DNA of 7,625 nt, taken from Sulfurimonas sp. (GTDB lineage Bacteria > Campylobacterota > Campylobacteria > Campylobacterales > Sulfurimonadaceae). The position numbers were made by a program, and so were the translations under genes. The stretch covers positions 1-7,625 of the forward strand of contig JALSKR010000231.1 of NCBI GenBank assembly GCA_026988735.1, written 5' to 3'. Positions 1 through 6,477 of this stretch are shown in pieces (within the stretch, counting starts at the first letter, position 1; every line of letters starts with the position of its first letter). The notes under the pieces are model-generated. The model saw only the letters and a program-made list of their open reading frames with translations, ran no database searches and was not told the DNA's origin.

Positions 1-683
1 TGCAATTTTATTTCCCGCACATCAAATACTGCCAAATTATCATGTTCACGGGCTACATCAAGAATACGATTTGCGATAATAGGATGTGCTTCTGTCGTAT
101 TTGAACCAATCACTATCATAAACTCGGTATTGTAAATATCATTATAAGGATTTGTTGCCGCACCCTCACCTATGGTTACACGCATTCCTTTCAAAGAAGG
201 AGAGTGACATACACGCGCACAGTTATCAACATGCGGAGAATTGAGCGTATGACGGGTAAATTTTTGAAAAAGATAAGAACTCTCACAAGACGTTCTTGCC
301 CCACCGATGGAAGCCACAGATTTGCGACCGTACTGTGCTTGAATCTCTTTGAGTTTGAGTACACAGGCAGTCGTTGCCGCCTCTAAATCACACTCATACC
401 ACGTTTTATCAAAATCTACCAAAGACTTAGAAATAGCATCTTTAATAGACGGGTTCTTCTCTAAAAAGCTTTTACGAATTCGAGGTGTACGCAGTCTGTC
501 CTCCGCATCTACAAAATCAAAACCGTATTTGCCTTTTATACAAAGCTTTCCCTGAGAAACCACTCCGTCAGGGTGTGCATATATTTTTTTTATTTTATTC
601 TCTTGTACATCCACATCTGCTGCTATATCACAGCCTACACCGCAGTATGTACATACACTGTCTATTGTTTCTATATTTCCCAT
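1..683 (-). CDS. Formate dehydrogenase catalytic (alpha) subunit, N-terminal part, cut by window edge
   Basis: Partial gene: 227 codons are present and the rest lies beyond position 1. The product belongs to the molybdopterin (bis-MGD) oxidoreductases and should oxidise formate to CO2 or catalyse the reverse. The [4Fe-4S] ligands are C11, C14, C18 and C48 (CTYCGVGC, then GKLCIKGKYGFDF). The segment DNCARVCHSPS puts a cysteine, C159, where E. coli FdhF has the selenocysteine Mo ligand; its codon is TGT, so this is a Cys-type enzyme. GSNTTEAHP (193-200) is typical of FDH rather than nitrate reductase. The N-terminus starts directly at the FeS domain, with no twin-arginine signal and no ferredoxin-like extension, which suggests a cytoplasmic enzyme. 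The start is ATG at 683 with GGGAG (694-698) upstream; an in-frame ATG at 710 lacks a ribosome site. Partner subunits would be expected beyond the left edge. FDH identity is firm; the exact subtype is not. Confidence 0.9.
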   Translation of the reverse strand, partial: MGNIETIDSVCTYCGVGCDIAADVDVQENKIKKIYAHPDGVVSQGKLCIKGKYGFDFVDAEDRLRTPRIRKSFLEKNPSIKDAISKSLVDFDKTWYECDLEAATTACVLKLKEIQAQYGRKSVASIGGARTSCESSYLFQKFTRHTLNSPHVDNCARVCHSPSLKGMRVTIGEGAATNPYNDIYNTEFMIVIGSNTTEAHPIIANRILDVAREHDNLAVFDVREIKL

Positions 684-811
684 TTTTTCCGCGCTCCCTA
701 ACACCATCATTCATTCGATAAGATTTTTTAAAAAGTATATCCTGAAGCTCAGAGCGAAGCGAGGATTTGTCTTCTAAGATACACTTTTTTAAAAACCTGA
801 AATACATGACT
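684..811 (-). promoter_or_regulatory. Intergenic region upstream of the formate dehydrogenase gene with a weak candidate promoter
   Basis: This 128-nt gap separates the short-chain dehydrogenase stop from the formate dehydrogenase start. On the minus strand, TATACT at 739-734 matches five of six positions of a sigma-70 -10 box and would give a leader of roughly 40 nt; no convincing -35 box precedes it. A GC-rich patch at 741-764 stands out from its AT-rich surroundings and can form only a short hairpin (CTGA/TCAG arms, 742-752) before a run of Ts, so it is at best a weak terminator for the upstream operon. No open frame of note was seen. The promoter call is tentative. Confidence 0.3.
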
Positions 812-1546
812 TTATGAAAGGTAGTTTACAATTCTTTGCCTTAAGGCTGATGGAAGTAATTGCATCAACCGAATGATTAAATAAAATCTAAGAGGAAAAG
901 CATATACCTTCTTTCTTTTATCTATCGTTTTTTTCATCCGCCTTACACCCTCTTTAGTTTCAAGCAAAAAGGGCATAGTAAAATCATTTTTATCAGTCAG
1001 CTCACTCTTTATAAATCCCGGTAAAAGTATGCTTACATGTAAACCGTCTTTTGCATATTTATAACGAACACCCTCTGCATAGGCATTGAGTGCACGTTTT
1101 GATGAGGCATACACCTTGGCGCTCGGAAGTGTAAAAAGCGAAGACAAAGAAGATATAAATACAATATGTCCGCTTTTTTGTGCTTGCATCTTTGGTAGTA
1201 AAACTTCTAATATAGCATGATTTGCAAGTACATTAACATTATAAAGATTTTGAAATGCTTTTATTGTAGGGATAGTATCACTTGCATGCCCAAGCGATAT
1301 ACCTGCATTTAAAATCACTAAATCCACTACACCTGTTTGGTCTATTTTTTCTTGTAAAAGAGAAAAATCAGTTACATCCACTGGAATTACAGTGACAGAT
1401 TTACATTGCGTTTTGAGTTCATTTTTCAAATGCTCCAGTCGCTCTTTTCTGCGTGCAAGTAAAATAAGCTCTACATCTGAAGCAGCATATTGACGGGCAA
1501 ATTCCACACCAAGACCGGAACTCGCACCCGTAATAAGAATTTTCAC
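812..1546 (-). CDS. SDR-family NAD(P)-dependent oxidoreductase
   Basis: Classical short-chain dehydrogenase with a Rossmann fold. Residues are numbered from the GTG start chosen here. The cofactor loop TGASSGLG is at 6-13, D57 sits after strand beta-3, NAG is at 80-82, the catalytic serine lies in the ISS pair near 132-133, and YASSK (146-150) supplies the Tyr and Lys. The C-terminus (about 216-244) is a basic, hydrophobic tail, FPLRFYLIIRLMQLLP, common in one SDR subgroup, which might touch membrane. The substrate cannot be read from the sequence. GTG at 1546 gives the typical start MKILITGASSG, lies 4 nt after the hom stop, and has AGGA 12 nt upstream. A TTG at 1558 would add four residues and overlap hom by 8 nt, but AGGA directly abuts it, leaving no spacing. 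As last gene after hom it is probably co-transcribed; a role in the same pathway is not implied. Confidence 0.88.
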   Translation of the reverse strand: MKILITGASSGLGVEFARQYAASDVELILLARRKERLEHLKNELKTQCKSVTVIPVDVTDFSLLQEKIDQTGVVDLVILNAGISLGHASDTIPTIKAFQNLYNVNVLANHAILEVLLPKMQAQKSGHIVFISSLSSLFTLPSAKVYASSKRALNAYAEGVRYKYAKDGLHVSILLPGFIKSELTDKNDFTMPFLLETKEGVRRMKKTIDKRKKVYAFPLRFYLIIRLMQLLPSALRQRIVNYLS

Positions 1547-1550
1547 CGTT

Positions 1551-2813
1551 TTATACAATCCTGATCATAGCAGGTTTTGCATTGACAAAGTCAAGTTTTT
1601 CTATTGCCGTCATCATATTCTGAATATCTTTTTCCAAAGCCATATGTGTAGATATTAAAAGATTTGCACTTGCGTTTTCTGTCGGACGCTGCAGCATTGT
1701 CTCAATCGAAATGTCGTTTTGTTCAAAGATTTTTGTCAATCCTGCCAATACGCCTGCTCTGTCTGAAACATTGATTCGCAAGTAGTATTTTGATCTGATT
1801 TTTTCAGTTGGCTTGAGTGTCAGCTGACTCCTTTCCATTGGTCTGTTAAACCCGAGCATAGGAGTGGATTTTCCGCTTCTTGCAATATCTATAATATTTG
1901 CCACAACAGCAGAAGCCGTAGCATCTCCACCTGCACCCGGTCCGTAGTAAAGTGTTTCACCTACTTTGTCACCAACAACAGAGATACCATTCATAACGCC
2001 GTCTATCTTTGCTATCATTTCATCTTGTTTGATTAAACAGGCATGTACACGCAGTTCGACTTCATTATTGTCTTTTTTTGCAATACCCAAAAGCTTGATA
2101 GCATACCCAAACTCTTTTGCAAAAGATATATCATCCTGTGTAACATTTTGTATACCCTCTATAAGAATATCTTCCGGTTTTGCATCAATACCATAGGCAA
2201 TTGATGCCAATATAAGCAGTTTGTGCGCTGCATCATATCCGCCCACATCAAAAGTAGGGTCAGCCTCTGCATATCCGAGTTCCTGAGACTCTTTTAAAAT
2301 ATCATCATAGGCAACACCGTCATTTGTCATTTTCGTCATCATATAGTTACATGTACCGTTCATAATGCCCACTATTGACTCTATATGATTAGCAGATAAA
2401 CCATCACGCAGTGCTGTAATAATAGGAATACCGCCTGCAACACTTGCTTCAAATTCAAAGGCTTTGTCTTTGGCAATCTCTTGCAGTTCATAACGATGGT
2501 ATGCCAAAAGTGCTTTGTTTGCCGTCACAACAGACTTCCCGGCTTTGAGCGCACGCTTGACAACTTCAAATGCCTCTTCTACGCCGCCCATCAACTCTAC
2601 AACGATGTCTATTTCATCATCATTGATAATGTCATCTACATTATCTGTAAGTGTTATGTCCAAACCTCTCTCTTTTTGAAGGTTTTTCACCACACCGCTT
2701 TTAACAACTATATCAACACCCGCACGGGCAGAAATCACATCAGCATTCTCTTTTAAAATCTGTGCTACACTTGTACCGACTGTACCTACACCTATTATTC
2801 CAACTTGTATCAT
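1551..2813 (-). CDS. hom: Homoserine dehydrogenase
   Basis: Monofunctional homoserine dehydrogenase of 420 residues, reducing aspartate-4-semialdehyde to homoserine with NAD(P)H on the way to threonine, methionine and isoleucine. Domains in order are: NAD(P)-binding Rossmann domain with GIIGVGTVG (5-13) and the conserved VVTANKALLA (95-104); catalytic and dimerisation domain with EASVAGGIP, GIMNGTCNY (149-157), E183 in GYAEADPTFD, and D194/K198 in GGYDAAHKL; and a C-terminal ACT domain (about 342-420, starting YYLRINVSDRAGVLAGL), the usual site of amino-acid feedback control. No aspartokinase is fused. The ATG at 2813 overlaps the aminotransferase stop by 1 nt (TAATG), implying translational coupling, with a purine-rich AGAGAG about 9 nt upstream. 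A TTG at 2837 would add eight residues that do not look like family sequence, so it was not chosen. The length and motif set are complete. Confidence 0.97.
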   Translation of the reverse strand: MIQVGIIGVGTVGTSVAQILKENADVISARAGVDIVVKSGVVKNLQKERGLDITLTDNVDDIINDDEIDIVVELMGGVEEAFEVVKRALKAGKSVVTANKALLAYHRYELQEIAKDKAFEFEASVAGGIPIITALRDGLSANHIESIVGIMNGTCNYMMTKMTNDGVAYDDILKESQELGYAEADPTFDVGGYDAAHKLLILASIAYGIDAKPEDILIEGIQNVTQDDISFAKEFGYAIKLLGIAKKDNNEVELRVHACLIKQDEMIAKIDGVMNGISVVGDKVGETLYYGPGAGGDATASAVVANIIDIARSGKSTPMLGFNRPMERSQLTLKPTEKIRSKYYLRINVSDRAGVLAGLTKIFEQNDISIETMLQRPTENASANLLISTHMALEKDIQNMMTAIEKLDFVNAKPAMIRIV

Positions 2814-4045
2814 TACTTTGTACTCTCTTTCTTGCAACCATCAAACTTTTTTAAAAACTCTTTTATATTTCTTGCCGCTTGACGGATTCTATTGTCATTT
2901 TCAATGAGTGCGATACGCACATACCCCTCACCGTATTCACCAAAACCTATTCCAGGAGCAACTGCCACACCTGCTTCGAGCAAGAGACGCTTTGAAAACT
3001 CCAAAGAACCAAGGTGAGCAACACAATCAGGAATCTTAGCCCATGAAAACATTGTTGCCTCATTTTTATTTATGTGCCATCCTGCACGGCCAAAAGCCTC
3101 AATAAGCACCTCTTGACGATGGTTGTATTTTTGTGTAATCTCTTGGACACAACTCTGATCACCGTTAAGTGCAACTGTTGCCGCCACCTGAATAGGCGTA
3201 AACATCCCGTAATCAAGCCATGATTTTATCTTTTGCAATGCTCCGATAAGTTTTTTGTTCCCAACAAAAAAGCCGACACGCCAGCCTGCCATATTATAAG
3301 ACTTAGAAAGGGTAAATGACTCAACTGCCACATCTTTTGCTCCAGGAACACTCATAATTGATGGTGTTTTATACCCGTCAAAAGTAATATCACCATAGGC
3401 AATATCAGAAATTATATAAAATCTCTTCTCTTTCGCCATTGCAACAAGACGTTCATAAAACGCAGGTGTAACAGTTGCCGTTGTCGGATTGTGCGGAAAG
3501 TTTACTAAAACATATTTTGGTTTTGGAGAACTCTCTTTAAAAACTTTTTCCAGACTCTCAAAGAATTTGTCTTCATCAACACGGTAATGCTCATCAAACT
3601 CTATACCGAATTTGATAACATTTCCTCCGGCCAAAATAAAAGAGTACTCATGAATCGGATAGGTAGGGTCAGGGACAACCGCCACATCCCCTATGTTTGT
3701 AATGGCATAGGTAAGGTGCGCATACCCTTCTTTTGAACCCATAGTTGCAACACATTCAGTTTCAGGATCAAGCTTACAGTCATAACGGCGTTCATACCAG
3801 TCTGCTATTGCTTTGAGCAGTTTTGGAATACCTTTTGAAGAAGAGTATCCGTGTGTTTTAGTTTTTTGGGCTGATTCGACAAGTTTGTTTCTTATATGCT
3901 CCGGCGTTGGACCATCGGGATTCCCCATAGAAAAATCTATAACATCTTTACCGGCGCGGCGTTCTGCCATTTTTATATCATTAACTTCCGCAAATACATA
4001 CTTGGGAAGTCTCTCTACTCTGTTAAAATTAAACTCATCAAACAT
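2813..4045 (-). CDS. alaC: PLP-dependent class I/II aminotransferase, AlaC-like (alanine/glutamate-pyruvate type)
   Basis: Fold-type I aminotransferase of 410 residues, cytoplasmic. Visible features are N186 in FPHNPT, D214 and Y217 in SDIAYGD, the PLP Schiff-base lysine K248 in TLSKSYNMAGWR, phosphate-binding R256 in the same motif, and substrate-carboxylate R377 in YVRIAL. From memory the whole chain aligns closely with E. coli AlaC (VIDFSMGNPDG, HGYSSSKGIP, MGSKEG and GSLEF recur almost unchanged), which interconverts alanine plus 2-oxoglutarate with pyruvate plus glutamate. Relatives are often labelled LL-diaminopimelate or aspartate aminotransferase, and sitting next to hom fits an aspartate-family role equally well, so the substrate is uncertain. 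The ATG has AGGG 6 nt upstream. Its stop overlaps the hom ATG. Being first after a 74-nt gap with a candidate promoter, it may head its own transcript. C. jejuni has the same aminotransferase-hom pair (Cj0150c-Cj0149c, recalled). Confidence 0.9.
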   Translation of the reverse strand: MFDEFNFNRVERLPKYVFAEVNDIKMAERRAGKDVIDFSMGNPDGPTPEHIRNKLVESAQKTKTHGYSSSKGIPKLLKAIADWYERRYDCKLDPETECVATMGSKEGYAHLTYAITNIGDVAVVPDPTYPIHEYSFILAGGNVIKFGIEFDEHYRVDEDKFFESLEKVFKESSPKPKYVLVNFPHNPTTATVTPAFYERLVAMAKEKRFYIISDIAYGDITFDGYKTPSIMSVPGAKDVAVESFTLSKSYNMAGWRVGFFVGNKKLIGALQKIKSWLDYGMFTPIQVAATVALNGDQSCVQEITQKYNHRQEVLIEAFGRAGWHINKNEATMFSWAKIPDCVAHLGSLEFSKRLLLEAGVAVAPGIGFGEYGEGYVRIALIENDNRIRQAARNIKEFLKKFDGCKKESTK

Positions 4046-4119
4046 TTTTTACCCTATAACATGAAATATTTAGTGCTATTTTAGCGAAAAATTATTAGAA
4101 TAAAGTTATGGTCAGCTAC
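4046..4119 (-). promoter_or_regulatory. Candidate promoter for the aminotransferase-hom-SDR genes
   Basis: This is the only sizeable gap inside the minus-strand gene train. Reading the minus strand, TAAAAT at 4083-4078, within GCTAAAATAGC, is a plausible -10 box preceded by a T-rich stretch (TAATAATTTTTCGC). That matches the Campylobacterota sigma-70 style, in which the -35 box is weak and T-rich sequence substitutes for it. The leader would be about 25-30 nt and contains the ribosome site AGGG. The -10 sits within a short inverted repeat (4075-4085). No intrinsic terminator for the upstream gene is visible, so read-through from the rpmE operon is also likely. Confidence 0.45.
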
Positions 4120-4953
4120 TTATCTTGTACCTCGCGGATACAACATAAGCCCATCTTTGACATTTTTGAGCGTATGCATATCCGATATTTTTATATATTT
4201 CGCATTTTTAGGTATTGCCAGTGCCAGTTTTTTATAGATTTTATTTTTTTTAAAAAGTTTTAAAAGATGTAAAGAAGCATCATAATAAGCAATATACGGA
4301 TACCATCTGTTCCTTCTTGAACTCTTAATCGTCAAACTTCTGATTTTTGAAATATCAAGCCAGTGGGCATACAAGGAACGCTTCAGTTTCAACTCTTCCC
4401 CCGTATGTAACTGTGCCACATTGAGATATCCGTTTGTAATGTCAATAATATATGTCCACTCTTTTACAGAATTTTTGTCTACATCTATAATGGTACAACC
4501 GCTTTTTTGCAATTCATTTTGCAGTATCAAAGGGTCAGTTGCATACTCTGATGTAAGATTGATACTCCATGAAAATTCTGAACTGTCAAAATTTGATGCT
4601 GTTGTCACATACCTGAAATAACCAAGGTTTTGTAAAGTGTCTTCCATAATTTTTACAAAAAAGAGGGGATATCCGCTTGTTTTGAAATTGAGCCGAAAAT
4701 CCTGTGGTGAACGGAAAAAAAGATTTAACAGACCATTGTCTTTGAGTGTCTGTATAACTTTTACCGCATTGACTCTGTCTTTGACATAAAAAGAGGATTT
4801 CGGTTCAAAAATTACATTGATAAAATCTTTATTTGTTTCATAGGATTTTTCACCTAAAAAGCTTTTGATTTTCACATCCAGTGGGTCTTGTGTTATATCA
4901 GCACAATTTGCAAAACTGAAAAGGAGTGCTATAAGAGCAAAGACTTTTACCAT
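4120..4953 (-). CDS. Secreted (periplasmic) protein of unknown family
   Basis: 277 residues. The N-terminus MVKVFALIALLFSFANCADI has a positive residue, a hydrophobic core and small residues near 15-18, a Sec signal peptide. C17 is followed by A-D, but the preceding F-A-N is a poor lipobox, so lipidation is doubtful. The mature part (about 19-277) is rich in Lys, aromatic residues and predicted beta/alpha alternation, with no further membrane segment and no enzyme motif that I recognise; the C-terminal third is strongly basic. I do not know the family. Its position matches Cj0151c of C. jejuni, annotated there as a putative periplasmic protein (recalled). The ATG overlaps the upstream membrane-protein stop by 7 nt (ATGGTAA), with AGAGG 6 nt upstream inside that gene, so the two are translationally coupled. 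This suggests a shared envelope function, which is inference. Confidence 0.85.
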   Translation of the reverse strand: MVKVFALIALLFSFANCADITQDPLDVKIKSFLGEKSYETNKDFINVIFEPKSSFYVKDRVNAVKVIQTLKDNGLLNLFFRSPQDFRLNFKTSGYPLFFVKIMEDTLQNLGYFRYVTTASNFDSSEFSWSINLTSEYATDPLILQNELQKSGCTIIDVDKNSVKEWTYIIDITNGYLNVAQLHTGEELKLKRSLYAHWLDISKIRSLTIKSSRRNRWYPYIAYYDASLHLLKLFKKNKIYKKLALAIPKNAKYIKISDMHTLKNVKDGLMLYPRGTR

Positions 4954-5753
4954 GCACTGCCTCTGTTGAGTCTTTTAAACTCCTCAAAAGTCAACTCCTT
5001 CACTGCACCGTCTTTATACAGAAGTCTTAATGTTTTTTTCGAATTAAATTTCTTCTTCTCTGCATCCGTGACAACATCTATATAGCCATGACCAAAAATC
5101 AAAAGCCACTCTTTGTTTGGATCAAGATCAAACTCTCCCGTAAATGTCTTTTGATACTTCCTGTTTGTTGCAACATCAATATATCCCATCCAGACTTTTG
5201 ATCTTGCAATAATTTTAAAACTTTTCTCTATAGCTTTTTCTTTTTTTACTGCAACTTCCTGTGTCGTGTTTTTATCTTTAAGCGTCTTGTTTTCATCTTT
5301 TTGGCTGGCATTTGTGTCAACTGATAGAATCTCGTTAGTGCTTTTTTTCTCATCTGCAGTGCTGCTATTCTCTTTTGGAGGAGTATTTTGACTATTATTA
5401 TCTGTATACTCCACTGTATAATACAGCGCAGCAAGCAGGGCAACCATCCCAAGTAAAATATAAAGAAGTGTAAAGTTCTTCTGTTTTTTCGGTGCTATGA
5501 AAATCCCGTCTTCAGTAGTTGTCTCAATCGGATTCTTTTCATTATAATAAGCAATTCCGGCATTTTTCAGTTCACTTAAATCAATGTTATACTCTCTTTG
5601 GAGTATTGAAATGAAACCTATAAACTGAATTTTATTCAAACCGTCAAAGCTTACATGTAAAATTGCCTGTATATGTCCCACCGGTATATGTGTGTCTTCA
5701 TAAATTTTCTGTGCACCGATATCTTTTAATTTTTGCAACCCGTCATTGTTCAT
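4947..5753 (-). CDS. Single-pass membrane protein with RodZ-like architecture
   Basis: 268 residues in four parts. Residues 1-65 form a small helical cytoplasmic domain; THIPVGHIQAIL, then SFDGLNKIQFIGFI and YNID, line up with the second half of the RodZ-type helix-turn-helix (in the pattern TKIP.RYLEAIE..DF..LP....RGFI). Residues 94-113 are one transmembrane helix. Residues 116-178 are a low-complexity linker rich in Asn, Thr, Ser, Lys and Glu. Residues 179-268 are a beta-rich periplasmic domain containing SKVWMGYIDVATNRK, FTGEF and LLIFGHGYIDVV, resembling the RodZ C-terminal domain (DUF4115). The orientation is N-in. RodZ links MreB to the wall-elongation machinery; assigning that role here rests on architecture and remembered consensus, not a search. 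The positional counterpart in C. jejuni is Cj0152c, a putative membrane protein (recalled). The ATG overlaps the methyltransferase gene by 11 nt, with AGGA 6 nt upstream. Confidence 0.85.
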   Translation of the reverse strand: MNNDGLQKLKDIGAQKIYEDTHIPVGHIQAILHVSFDGLNKIQFIGFISILQREYNIDLSELKNAGIAYYNEKNPIETTTEDGIFIAPKKQKNFTLLYILLGMVALLAALYYTVEYTDNNSQNTPPKENSSTADEKKSTNEILSVDTNASQKDENKTLKDKNTTQEVAVKKEKAIEKSFKIIARSKVWMGYIDVATNRKYQKTFTGEFDLDPNKEWLLIFGHGYIDVVTDAEKKKFNSKKTLRLLYKDGAVKELTFEEFKRLNRGSAW

Positions 5754-6429
5754 ATCTCATCCTGTCCATTAAAATAGCTCCGGCAACACTTACATTCAGC
5801 GAATCAAAATCATGTGCCATTTTTATACTGACTATATTGTCTAATTTTGCGCTTACTCTTGCAGTAAGACCTTCACCTTCATTGCCCAGGACCAAAAGTC
5901 TTTTTTTCGCAATTTTTGCTTCTCTGATATCAATGCCACCCATATCAGCACCATAGCTGACAAACCCTGACATCTTAAAATCATTCAGTAAATTGTGAAT
6001 GTTGTTTTCAACAGCCAAAGGCATATCAAAAAGTGCACCGGTACTTGTTCTGAGCAATGGCTCGATGTTAAGATGTTTGATACCACTGACAATAATCGCA
6101 TCCACGCCCAGGGCATAGGCACTTCTTACTATTGCTCCGATATTGCCGACATCTGTGAGTCCTGCCAGAACTATAACAAAATCTTTGTCTAAAAATGTTT
6201 GATAATTATGAAGCTTGTAATCTTCTACCTCAGCCAAAAAACCTTGATGATTGGCATTTTTACTCATTTTTACTGCTGCTTCATTTGGGATTCTTTTTAT
6301 TTCAAAACCCATTTTCATAAGACGGGAGTACTCTTTTTTATCAAGCTCTTTTGCCAGATACAAAGTCTTTATTTTTTGCGGATAGTGGTTGATAAGATAA
6401 TATATTGATTGTTTGGCATAAATTAACAT
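5743..6429 (-). CDS. rlmB: TrmH/SpoU-family rRNA 2'-O-methyltransferase, RlmB-like
   Basis: 228 residues with the RlmB/TrmH layout: an N-terminal L30e-like RNA-binding domain (about 1-68, beginning MLIYAKQSIYYLI and ending NHQGFLAEV) and a C-terminal SPOUT domain with a trefoil knot. Motif 1 is DVGNIGAIVRSA (93-104) with N96 and catalytic R102; motif 2 is GNEGEGL (182-188); motif 3 is DSLNVSVAGAIL (209-220) with the conserved Ser-Leu-Asn. It should transfer methyl from S-adenosylmethionine to a ribose 2'-OH, for RlmB a guanosine in the 23S rRNA peptidyl-transferase region. Orthologues are usually called RlmB, but the nucleotide specificity is not readable. Motif 1 has DVGN where the family usually has DPxN. 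No ribosome site precedes the ATG; a stop lies 12 nt upstream in frame and no later start preserves the domain, so the start is secure. The 3' end overlaps the RodZ-like gene by 11 nt. Confidence 0.92.
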   Translation of the reverse strand: MLIYAKQSIYYLINHYPQKIKTLYLAKELDKKEYSRLMKMGFEIKRIPNEAAVKMSKNANHQGFLAEVEDYKLHNYQTFLDKDFVIVLAGLTDVGNIGAIVRSAYALGVDAIIVSGIKHLNIEPLLRTSTGALFDMPLAVENNIHNLLNDFKMSGFVSYGADMGGIDIREAKIAKKRLLVLGNEGEGLTARVSAKLDNIVSIKMAHDFDSLNVSVAGAILMDRMRYEQ

Positions 6430-6477
6430 GAGAGTATTTTATCTAAAAAAGTGTTTATTTAAAATTTTTTCATAAAT
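6430..6477 (-). promoter_or_regulatory. AT-rich gap with a candidate promoter directly abutting the methyltransferase start
   Basis: In this 48-nt spacer the minus strand reads TTTTTTAGATAAAATACTCTC immediately before ATG if one T is counted at its upstream end. TAAAAT (6441-6436) is a plausible -10 box; transcription starting 7 nt after it would begin at the A of the start codon, giving a leaderless mRNA. The -35 region is only T-rich. No Shine-Dalgarno sequence and no terminator hairpin are visible. In such AT-rich DNA the match could be chance. Confidence 0.25.

Noticed and set aside
205..210. Selenocysteine (in-frame TGA) at the Mo-ligand position of the formate dehydrogenase
   Set aside because: The codon at the ligand position in CARVCH is TGT, so cysteine is encoded; there is no in-frame TGA in the visible part.
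708..710. In-frame ATG upstream of the chosen formate dehydrogenase start
   Set aside because: No ribosome site precedes it, and the extra nine residues contain neither a Tat motif nor an FeS ligand.
349..721. Plus-strand open frames opposite the formate dehydrogenase gene
   Set aside because: Their translations have biased, repetitive composition with no domain or ribosome site and lie entirely antisense to a strongly supported gene. The same applies to other plus-strand frames across the window.
742..752. Rho-independent terminator after the short-chain dehydrogenase
   Set aside because: The stem has only four to five pairs with a three-base loop, and the T-run is interrupted and several bases away; too weak to call.
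1556..1558. TTG as the start of the short-chain dehydrogenase
   Set aside because: AGGA directly abuts this TTG, leaving no spacing for a ribosome site, and the added four residues precede the usual family start. GTG at 1546 gives the standard N-terminus. TTG remains a possible alternative.
2835..2837. TTG as an upstream start of hom
   Set aside because: It would add eight residues inside the aminotransferase tail; the ATG at 2813 gives the canonical MIQVGIIGVGTVG start and a coupled TAATG junction.
4951..4953. Lipoprotein call for the secreted protein based on C17
   Set aside because: The residues before the cysteine, F-A-N, do not fit a lipobox; an ordinary Sec signal peptide is the better reading.
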